From assembly GCF_021107415.1 (NCBI RefSeq), contig NZ_JAIOSW010000205.1:1-6741 (forward strand): a stretch of 6,741 nt of DNA, in the 5' to 3' direction. The DNA comes from Desulfobacula sp. (GTDB lineage: Bacteria; Desulfobacterota; Desulfobacteria; Desulfobacterales; Desulfobacteraceae). Positions 1-5,086 of this stretch are shown piece after piece. Within the stretch, counting starts at the first letter, position 1; each line of letters opens with the position of its first letter. A program made the position numbers and the translations under genes. Below the pieces are notes generated by a model. That model was not told the origin of the DNA. It searched no databases and was given only the letters and a program-made list of their open reading frames with translations.

Positions 1-1
1 A

Positions 2-1486
2 GCAACCCCCAAAGATGCGGGTCTGTTTGTTGCCCAGGCTTTATTTACCACTATCACAAATGCAAATTTTGATGATGAAAAGCTGAATGAATGGATTCAG
101 CAGGCACAGAAAGTCAAAAAAGAATTATTTGAAAGAGTAAAGGATAAAGTGGGGTCGGATCTTCATGAAAGCGCCACCTGGTATTCCGATGATGTGGCTT
201 CCTTTGGTGCCAAGGCACAAGCAGTAGGAGTCCTTGCCACGGAAAATGAGGATGTCCGATCTCTTCGTGAACTTCTTATCATAGGGCTAAAAGGCATCGC
301 CGCTTATGCAGACCATGCATCGGTTCTGGGCATTGAAAAAGATGAAATTTTTGATTTCATGTTTGAAGCCCTTGCATCCACTACCCAGGATCTTTCTGTG
401 GATGAAATGGTGGGGTTGGTACTTAAGGCGGGTGAAGTAGCCGTCACCACCATGGCAGCTCTTGATGAAGCCAACACAACTGCCTATGGCCATCCGGAAA
501 TAACCGAAGTAAATCTCGGTGTGGGGTCTAACCCTGGAATACTGATTTCCGGACATGATCTTAAAGATATGGACGAACTTTTAAAACAGACGGATGGAAC
601 CGGCGTGGATGTATATACCCATGGTGAAATGCTTCCTGCCAATTCTTATCCTGCTTTCAAAAAGTTTGCCCATCTTAAAGGCAATTACGGCGGTTCCTGG
701 TGGCACCAGAATGAGGATTTTGAATCCTTTAACGGTCCCGTTCTCATGACCACCAATTGCATTATCCCCATGAAAAAGAAAAATACTTACAAGGACAAGG
801 TCTTTACCACTGGCGTGGTCGGCTTTCCAGGTATAAAACATATTGCAGACAGGGTGAATGGCGGAGCCAAGGATTTTTCTAAAATTATCGAGCTTGCCAA
901 AACCTGCAATGCACCGGAAGAAATTGAAACAGGAAAGATTGTCGCCGGTTTTGCCCACAACCAGGTACTGGCCCTTGCAGATAAGGTGGTTGATGCCGTA
1001 AAATCAGGCGCTATCAAACGCTTTGTTGTCATGGCCGGTTGTGACGGCCGTCAAAAAGGAAGAAACTATTTTACTGAAGTAGCTGAAAAACTTCCAAAAG
1101 ATGCTGTAATCCTGACTGCCGGATGTGCAAAATACAGGTACAACAAACTGGATCTGGGCGATATCGGCGGTATCCCAAGGGTGCTTGATGCCGGACAGTG
1201 CAATGATTGTTACTCACTTGTCGTTATTGCACTTAAACTCCAGGAAGCCTTTGGTCTTGATCATGTTAACGACCTGCCGATTTCCTTTGATATTGGATGG
1301 TATGAACAAAAGGCGGTTGCCGTTCTTCTGGCTCTGCTTCATCTGGGCGTAAAGGGTATCCGACTTGGACCCACACTGCCGGCCTTTGTTTCCCCGACAG
1401 TATTGAATGTTCTGGTTGAAAATTTTGATATTAAACCGATTACAGATGCTGATGCTGATATAGAAGCTATGATGCAGGGAAAATAA
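2..1486 (+). CDS. hcp: Hybrid cluster protein (hydroxylamine reductase / NO reductase type), 5'-truncated by window edge
   Basis: Seen: an open frame enters from the left edge and encodes 494 residues. There is no need to start at GTG 149, because the frame is open and Hcp-like from base 2. All hybrid-cluster ligands are present: His (codon 554), Glu (626), Cys (758), Cys in MAGCDGR (1040, the persulfide Cys), Cys in TAGCAKYR (1124), Cys in GQCNDC (1199), then Glu (1304) and Lys (1310) in WYEQKA. Each lies exactly 59 residues before its position in Desulfovibrio vulgaris Hcp (H244, E268, C312, C406, C434, C459, E494, K496, numbers from memory). The full protein is therefore probably about 553 residues. 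The missing part should carry the N-terminal four-Cys [4Fe-4S] motif. Known family role: a cytoplasmic anaerobic enzyme with a hybrid 4Fe-2S-2O cluster that reduces hydroxylamine in vitro and is linked to NO scavenging and protein S-nitrosylation. Its promoter lies outside, so an HcpR- or FNR-type site cannot be judged. Odd point: a second Cys follows three residues after the C459 equivalent. The family call is very secure. Confidence 0.97.
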   Translation, partial: ATPKDAGLFVAQALFTTITNANFDDEKLNEWIQQAQKVKKELFERVKDKVGSDLHESATWYSDDVASFGAKAQAVGVLATENEDVRSLRELLIIGLKGIAAYADHASVLGIEKDEIFDFMFEALASTTQDLSVDEMVGLVLKAGEVAVTTMAALDEANTTAYGHPEITEVNLGVGSNPGILISGHDLKDMDELLKQTDGTGVDVYTHGEMLPANSYPAFKKFAHLKGNYGGSWWHQNEDFESFNGPVLMTTNCIIPMKKKNTYKDKVFTTGVVGFPGIKHIADRVNGGAKDFSKIIELAKTCNAPEEIETGKIVAGFAHNQVLALADKVVDAVKSGAIKRFVVMAGCDGRQKGRNYFTEVAEKLPKDAVILTAGCAKYRYNKLDLGDIGGIPRVLDAGQCNDCYSLVVIALKLQEAFGLDHVNDLPISFDIGWYEQKAVAVLLALLHLGVKGIRLGPTLPAFVSPTVLNVLVENFDIKPITDADADIEAMMQGK

Positions 1487-1501
1487 ATAAAGAAAATTTA
1501 A

Positions 1502-1532
1502 AGCCGGTGTATGAAAAGATCATGCACCGGCT
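1502..1532 (+). promoter_or_regulatory. Intergenic RNA hairpin after hcp
   Basis: Seen: arms AGCCGGTGTATG (1502-1513) and CATGCACCGGCT (1521-1532) flank the 7-base loop AAAAGAT. They form a 12-bp RNA stem with one U-G wobble. No U-tract follows, so it is not a typical intrinsic terminator. It lies 15 bases after the hcp stop and ahead of a strong ribosome binding site. Inference: it may stabilise the hcp mRNA 3' end, or act as a processing or partial termination point that keeps hcp more abundant than the genes after it. A small second repeat, AAACC/GGTTT (1535-1547), sits just before the ribosome binding site. Confidence 0.6.
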
Positions 1533-1562
1533 ATAAACCAAAGGTTTGCAAGGAGGCTTAAA

Positions 1563-2297
1563 ATGAAATGCCCGGGACAAGATACTCAATACTGGAATAA
1601 AGATGCCATCTTTGAAACAAAATGTCCGGAATGCGGTCATCCCATGGAGTTTTTCAAGGATGATGCCACTCGAAGATGTGCAAACTGCAAAAAAAAGATT
1701 GTTAATCCCAGGATGGATTTTGGCTGTGCTTCCTATTGCAAATTTGCCGAGCAATGTCTTGGAACGCTGCCTGAAGAATTTATTGCCCAAAGAGATGATC
1801 TCTTAAAAGATCGGGTGGCTGTAGAAATGAAAAGATATATGGGAACGGATTTTAAACGTATCGGGCATACAGCAAAGGTGGCCAATTTTGCAGAAAAAAT
1901 CGGAAAGAAAGAAAGGGCAAATCTTGCCGTGGTTCTTTGCGCGGCATATTTATATGATATCGGTGTAAAAAATGTTCTTGAGAATCATGATTCAATCAAA
2001 CCTGAATACATGGAAAAAGAGAGCCCGAAAGTAGCCAGAGAACTTATGGAAAAACTGGGAGCAAAAGAAGAATTAATCAATGAAGTCATTGATATAGTGG
2101 GACACCATAATCGTCCGGCCCAAGATGACAGTTTGAATCGAAAAGTTTTGCATGATGCGGACATGCTGACCCATATGGTAAGTTGCGAAGGAAAAAACGG
2201 TGTGGATGATAAGGAATTTTTCGCCAAACTTGACAGACTTTTTTTAACCACAGCCGGAAATGAGTTGGCCAAACAGGTATTGAGGCAGACAAATTAG
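1563..2297 (+). CDS. Cys-rich zinc-ribbon and HD-domain protein with degenerate HD dyad
   Basis: Seen: 244 residues. The ATG is chosen because AAGGAGG (1550-1556) lies 6 bases before it. Residues 1-65 hold eight Cys: C3, two CxxC pairs (C21/C24 and C39/C42, zinc-ribbon or rubredoxin-like), and C55, C59 and C65 in a CX3CX5C pattern. Residues ~85-215 resemble an HD phosphohydrolase fold: His102 in RIGHT, then YLYDIG at 129-134 where LHDIG is usual, then GHH at 180-182 and LHDAD at 196-200. The metal-binding HD dyad is thus Tyr131-Asp132, from codon TAT at 1953. Known: HD proteins are metal-dependent phosphohydrolases, often acting on nucleotides or cyclic dinucleotides. Inference: the Cys-rich front could bind zinc or an Fe-S cluster and sense redox or NO, and the HD part may have lost or altered activity. 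It lies 76 bases after hcp, likely in the same transcript. Substrate unknown. HD fold fairly sure, function not. Confidence 0.82.
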   Translation: MKCPGQDTQYWNKDAIFETKCPECGHPMEFFKDDATRRCANCKKKIVNPRMDFGCASYCKFAEQCLGTLPEEFIAQRDDLLKDRVAVEMKRYMGTDFKRIGHTAKVANFAEKIGKKERANLAVVLCAAYLYDIGVKNVLENHDSIKPEYMEKESPKVARELMEKLGAKEELINEVIDIVGHHNRPAQDDSLNRKVLHDADMLTHMVSCEGKNGVDDKEFFAKLDRLFLTTAGNELAKQVLRQTN

Positions 2298-2306
2298 AAA
2301 ATAATG

Positions 2307-2346
2307 TTGAATAATATAAAATACACAAAAAATTTATATTATTCAA
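2307..2346. repeat. Perfect 14-bp AT-rich inverted repeat
   Basis: Seen: arms TTGAATAATATAAA (2307-2320) and TTTATATTATTCAA (2333-2346) match perfectly around the 12-base spacer ATACACAAAAAA. It lies 9 bases after the stop of the HD gene and 25 bases before the ferredoxin start. No T-tract follows on the + strand and the stem holds only one G-C pair per side, so it is weak as a terminator. Inference: it could be an operator for a dimeric regulator, an internal promoter region, or a transcript processing hairpin. No clear -35/-10 pair was found in this gap. Confidence 0.6.
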
Positions 2347-2360
2347 ATCAATATAGAATG

Positions 2361-2366
2361 AGGTGG
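2361..2366 (+). promoter_or_regulatory. Ribosome binding site deciding the ferredoxin start
   Basis: AGGTGG ends 5 bases before ATG 2372. It overlaps the in-frame GTG at 2363, which therefore cannot use it, and it lies 14 bases from the next ATG at 2381. This favours the ATG at 2372. Confidence 0.65.
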
Positions 2367-2371
2367 ACTAT

Positions 2372-3115
2372 ATGAAAGTGATGAGAAAAATAATCGAAAT
2401 AGACGAGGAATTGTGTGACGGCTGCGGCAATTGTGTGCTTGCCTGTGCAGAAGGGGCAATTCAAATTATAGACGGCAAGGCAAAAGTGGTTGCAGATAAA
2501 TATTGTGATGGTTTAGGTGCGTGCATAGGCGACTGTCCCCAGGATGCTTTAAAGATTATAGAACGAGAAGCAGACGATTTTGATGAAGAAGCTGTGGAAG
2601 CGTTTTTAAAACAGCAGAAAGTCCAAAAAAAAGAAGCAGAACCCATTGCCTGCGGATGTCCTTCCACGACAATCAGTACATTCCCGACAGTGAATGAGGG
2701 GTCTTGTGACTGTGCCAATAAACCAACAATACAGGCATCCGGTGGTGCATCCTGTTTAGGGCACTGGCCGGTACAGATCAAGCTGGTTCCGGCGGGCGCA
2801 CCCTTTCTTAAAGATTCAAATCTTGTAATTGCAGCCGATTGTGTGCCCGTAGCCTATCCGACCTTTCATGCAGATTTTTTGAAAGGAAACACTGTCATGA
2901 TCGGATGCCCCAAATTTGATAATGCAGAAGAAAATGTAGAAAAGCTTTCCCAGGTATTTAAAGTGTCCGGGATCAAGACTATAACAGCTGTCATCATGGA
3001 AGTGCCCTGTTGTTCTGCCATGCCCATGATTATTAAAAAGGCCATTGAAAAAGCAGGTGTAGATATCCCGTATAAGGAGGTTATGGTCAGTTACCGTGGA
3101 GAAATCCTTTCATGA
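2372..3115 (+). CDS. Ferredoxin-type iron-sulfur protein with Cys-rich C-terminal domain (hcp-linked)
   Basis: Seen: 247 residues from ATG 2372. Residues 1-65 form a bacterial dicluster ferredoxin fold. The first motif is complete (C15, C18, C21, C25). The second reads CDGLGACIGDCP, so C45, C51 and C55 remain but the second ligand position is Leu48. An acidic/basic linker (66-90) follows, then a domain with nine more Cys (C94, C96, C112, C114, C128, C157, C179 and the C212-C213 pair), including CGCP, CDC and CPKFD motifs. Known: ferredoxin genes of this type sit next to hcp in sulfate reducers (the hcp-frdX arrangement). Inference: it passes electrons to Hcp or to the siroheme protein encoded next, and the C-terminal domain may bind a further cluster or interact with a redox partner. 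It ends in an ATGA overlap with the next gene, so the two are translationally coupled. Ferredoxin call secure; partner inferred. Confidence 0.88.
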   Translation: MKVMRKIIEIDEELCDGCGNCVLACAEGAIQIIDGKAKVVADKYCDGLGACIGDCPQDALKIIEREADDFDEEAVEAFLKQQKVQKKEAEPIACGCPSTTISTFPTVNEGSCDCANKPTIQASGGASCLGHWPVQIKLVPAGAPFLKDSNLVIAADCVPVAYPTFHADFLKGNTVMIGCPKFDNAEENVEKLSQVFKVSGIKTITAVIMEVPCCSAMPMIIKKAIEKAGVDIPYKEVMVSYRGEILS

Positions 3116-3900
3116 AGTGGTCCCGGGATGCAGACAGGGCCATAAAAAAAGTTCCTTTTTTTGTAAGGAAAAAAGTTAGAAAGAAAGTTGAAGATTTTGT
3201 TGCGCAAAAGGCAAAGACATCTGTTGAATTGTCAGATGTGAATGAATTAAAGAAAAAATTTTTGTCCAAAGGCGGGATGGAAAAAGACATCAAAGGATAT
3301 GAGGTCTCCACTTGCTTTGGGGATGCAGGCTGCCCGAACACGGCAAATTCTTGCACCCGGCTTGCAAAAGAGATTGAAACAATTATTGCAAACGAGAATA
3401 TTCTTTCCTTTTTAAAAAAGACGGTAAAAGGGGACTTAAAGTTTCATCATGAGTTCAGGGTTGCACTTTCTGACTGCCCCAATGCCTGCTCAAGACCCCA
3501 GATCGTGGATATCGGCATCATTGGAGCGGTTCTTCCAGGGATTTTTGATGAAGACTGCACCCTTTGCAATGCCTGTGTAGACGTTTGTGATGAAAACGCC
3601 ATTAGGCTTGATGAAGAAAATCTTAAACCTGTAATTGATTATCACCAATGCCTCATGTGCGCCAGGTGCATAACGGCCTGTCCCACCGGAACCATTGGAA
3701 AAAAAGAAAAGGGCTTTCGGGTGATGCTCGGCGGAAGATTGGGACGCCATCCCCGGCTTGCCATGGAAGTTGCCGGACTCCATACCCACGATGAGGTATT
3801 GAACATAGTTCAACAATCCCTGAAATTTTATAAAGAAAATTCGAAAAACGGCCAGAGGTTTTCCCATGTTCTTTCCTCACTAGATCAGATTTTTAGCTGA
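3112..3900 (+). CDS. Small siroheme/[4Fe-4S] sulfite-nitrite reductase-like protein with PCP_red-like N-terminus and ferredoxin module
   Basis: Seen: 262 residues. ATG 3112 overlaps the previous stop as ATGA, with GGAG (3098-3101) 10 bases before. Residues 1-45 are basic and match the short PCP_red pattern (W3, then VPFFVR at 14-19, then KVRKKVE), known from the end of the light-independent protochlorophyllide reductase B subunit. Residues ~60-145 carry the siroheme-[4Fe-4S] signature CX5C (C68, C74) and CX3C (C122, C126, in SDCPNACSR). Residues 146-195 hold two ferredoxin motifs: C149/C152/C155/C159 and C180/C183/C186/C190 with a following Pro. Known: AsrC and the small assimilatory-type sulfite reductases share this core, but AsrC is longer (~330) and the small reductases (~220) lack the added clusters. 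The repeated ferredoxin-like half of full-size sulfite reductases is absent. Inference: a cytoplasmic redox enzyme that may act on sulfite, nitrite or another small N/S oxide; its place beside hcp suggests a nitrogen species. True substrate unknown. Confidence 0.85.
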   Translation: MKWSRDADRAIKKVPFFVRKKVRKKVEDFVAQKAKTSVELSDVNELKKKFLSKGGMEKDIKGYEVSTCFGDAGCPNTANSCTRLAKEIETIIANENILSFLKKTVKGDLKFHHEFRVALSDCPNACSRPQIVDIGIIGAVLPGIFDEDCTLCNACVDVCDENAIRLDEENLKPVIDYHQCLMCARCITACPTGTIGKKEKGFRVMLGGRLGRHPRLAMEVAGLHTHDEVLNIVQQSLKFYKENSKNGQRFSHVLSSLDQIFS

Positions 3901-3920
3901 CAAAAATATCATATTTTTGT
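3900..3920. repeat. Perfect 10-bp inverted repeat at the end of the hcp gene run
   Basis: Seen: ACAAAAATAT (3900-3909) and ATATTTTTGT (3911-3920) around a single C. The first base is the last base of the preceding TGA stop. The right arm holds a run of five T, so the hairpin might act as a weak terminator on the + strand, but the stem is nearly all A-T. The odd-length dyad could equally be an operator for the downstream transporter promoter, whose -35 lies about 38 bases further on. Confidence 0.5.
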
Positions 3921-3957
3921 AAGAAATTTACCTACACCAGAATCAGAAATCCTCCAA

Positions 3958-3987
3958 TTGATTCATTGACTCCATATTTGCTAATCT
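3958..3987 (+). promoter_or_regulatory. Candidate sigma70-type promoter of the TRAP transporter genes
   Basis: Seen: TTGATT (3958-3963), an 18-base spacer, and TAATCT (3982-3987) preceded by TG at 3979-3980, giving an extended -10. A start near 3994 would leave a leader of about 50 bases, including a run of nine A (3998-4006). A second -35-like TTGACT (3966-3971) has no good -10 at normal spacing. The tandem ATTGA at 3957 and 3965 may be chance. This is the only good promoter candidate in the 144-base gap, but it is a pattern call by eye. Confidence 0.4.
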
Positions 3988-4033
3988 CGTAGACGGTAAA
4001 AAAAAAGAAGTTTATGTTTTAACACAAACAAAC

Positions 4034-4039
4034 AGGAGG
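4034..4039 (+). promoter_or_regulatory. Strong ribosome binding site of the TAXI binding protein
   Basis: AGGAGG lies 5 bases before ATG 4045. It is a consensus-like site, fitting a periplasmic binding protein that is needed in excess over its membrane permease. Confidence 0.75.
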
Positions 4040-4044
4040 AACGT

Positions 4045-5010
4045 ATGAAAAGTAAGCATTTATTAATTATTGGTTTTATCGCAGTACTCACCATGGCATT
4101 TTGCCAGTCAGCTTCTGCAAAACAGAGAATTGTATTCGGCGGAGGCCCTGCCGGCGGGACATTCCAGGTGGTTGCAAATGGGATTCAGGTATACAAACCC
4201 ATGAAAGCTGTTTCCGAGTTTAAGGTACAGGCACAGTCTTCAGCAGGTTCTGTGGAAAACTTAAGAAAAACAAATTCCGGCAGACAACAGATGAGTGTTG
4301 TTTATTCCGGCCATGTTTATCTGGGCCGAAACGGTATGATGAAAAATGACACCAAAAAATATGAAGATGTTCTGGCGGTTTCATGGCTCTATGGCGCACC
4401 GGGTCAGCTTATTGTTCGTGCGGGTTCCGGAATCAAAAGCGTAAAAGATCTGGTGGGTAAAAAAGTGGGCGTTGGAAATGCCGGTTCCGGGGCATTTGCA
4501 AATTGTGAGCTCTTTTTTGGTCACATGGGTGTCTGGGATAAAATAGAAAGAAATGCCATGGGGTATAATGATGCTGCACAGGCATTTGGAAACAATCAAC
4601 TGGATGCGTTCTGGCTGTTTACTGCTTTCCCGAGCGGTGCTGTTATCATGGCTGCCCAGACCAATGATATTGCTCTTGTAGATCTTGATGCAGATGCCAC
4701 CGCAAGCGGATTTTATGCTAAATATCCATACTTTGCAAAACTGTCTGTCCCTGCAAATACCTATAAAGGTGTAGATTATGAATCCCCTTCCTTTCAGGAT
4801 TCAGCCCTTTGGGTTGCAAATTCAAAAGTATCCGCAGATGTTATCTATAAAATGTTGTCTTTGATTTATTCAGATGAGGGCCTGGCTCATATGAAACAAC
4901 AGAAAAAGACATTTAAATACATGGCTGTTGCAACCGGTGCAGATGGTGTCGTAACGCCCTTCCATCCGGGTGCTGAAAAATTCTGGAAAGAAAAGGGTTC
5001 TTTAAAATAG
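4045..5010 (+). CDS. TRAP transporter solute-binding protein, TAXI family
   Basis: Seen: 321 residues, a usual length for TAXI receptors. A Sec signal peptide is clear: basic start (K2, K4), hydrophobic core at 6-19, and an SASA site with cleavage likely after Ala25. C20 lacks a lipobox (TMAFC), so the protein should be free in the periplasm. The mature part starts with the Gly-rich GGGPAGGTFQ strand-loop typical of the family. Later it has VKDLVGKKVGVGNAGSG (about residues 133-149), followed by a segment of the AAQAFGNNQLDAFW kind; both match the two-lobed TAXI fold. Known: TAXI proteins capture small organic substrates and deliver them to a fused permease driven by an ion gradient; few ligands are known. 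The permease gene starts 76 bases after the stop, confirming the system. The class is sure; the ligand cannot be told, and dicarboxylates or amino acids are only guesses. Confidence 0.93.
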   Translation: MKSKHLLIIGFIAVLTMAFCQSASAKQRIVFGGGPAGGTFQVVANGIQVYKPMKAVSEFKVQAQSSAGSVENLRKTNSGRQQMSVVYSGHVYLGRNGMMKNDTKKYEDVLAVSWLYGAPGQLIVRAGSGIKSVKDLVGKKVGVGNAGSGAFANCELFFGHMGVWDKIERNAMGYNDAAQAFGNNQLDAFWLFTAFPSGAVIMAAQTNDIALVDLDADATASGFYAKYPYFAKLSVPANTYKGVDYESPSFQDSALWVANSKVSADVIYKMLSLIYSDEGLAHMKQQKKTFKYMAVATGADGVVTPFHPGAEKFWKEKGSLK

Positions 5011-5022
5011 ATTTGAGTTAGT

Positions 5023-5036
5023 TTGATTCGTATCAT
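5023..5036. promoter_or_regulatory. FNR/CRP-like dyad between binding protein and permease genes
   Basis: Seen: TTGAT-TCGT-ATCAT, nine of ten positions of the FNR consensus TTGATnnnnATCAA. Its place, 13 bases after a stop codon and inside an apparent operon, is odd for an activator site, and no promoter with correct spacing was found before the permease. Roughly 0.2 such matches would be expected by chance in a window this size, so this is weak. Confidence 0.25.
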
Positions 5037-5037
5037 T

Positions 5038-5062
5038 GGGGACAGATTTTAAATCTGTCCCC
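5038..5062. repeat. Perfect 12-bp palindrome between TAXI binding protein and permease genes
   Basis: Seen: arms GGGGACAGATTT (5038-5049) and AAATCTGTCCCC (5051-5062) around a single T. In RNA it gives a strong stem with four closing G-C pairs and a loop near TTTAA. What follows is CTTAACAAAA, so there is no real U-tract. Known: hairpins between binding-protein and permease genes can protect the upstream mRNA and lower permease expression. Inference: the GGGGACAGATTT core also resembles dispersed palindromes found in many copies in some bacterial genomes, so this may be a REP-like element copy. Confidence 0.65.
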
Positions 5063-5073
5063 CTTAACAAAAC

Positions 5074-5080
5074 AGGAAGG
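5074..5080 (+). promoter_or_regulatory. Ribosome binding site supporting the GTG start of the permease
   Basis: AGGAAGG ends 6 bases before GTG 5087. The next in-frame ATG (5185) would remove the first membrane segment and has no such site, so the GTG is preferred. Confidence 0.65.
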
Positions 5081-5086
5081 CACACC

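Noticed and set aside
149..151. GTG 149 as the start of hcp
   Set aside because: The same frame is open and Hcp-like back to base 2, and ligand spacing shows about 59 residues lie before the window. This GTG is internal.
581..958. Open frames on the - strand inside hcp, and similar ones elsewhere
   Set aside because: They lie opposite genes with clear family matches, show no recognisable protein motifs and lack ribosome binding sites. They are mirror effects of the coding strand.
2363..2365. GTG 2363 as the ferredoxin start
   Set aside because: It overlaps the AGGTGG site that properly serves ATG 2372.
3074..3085. AAGGAGG followed by ATG 3083 as an internal translation start
   Set aside because: The ATG is in frame with the ferredoxin gene, would give only 10 residues, and has a 2-base spacing. 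The AAGGAGG encodes Lys-Glu as part of that gene and is too far from ATG 3112 to serve it directly.
3998..4006. Run of nine A as a minus-strand terminator T-tract
   Set aside because: No G-C-rich stem lies next to it and there is no minus-strand gene to terminate.
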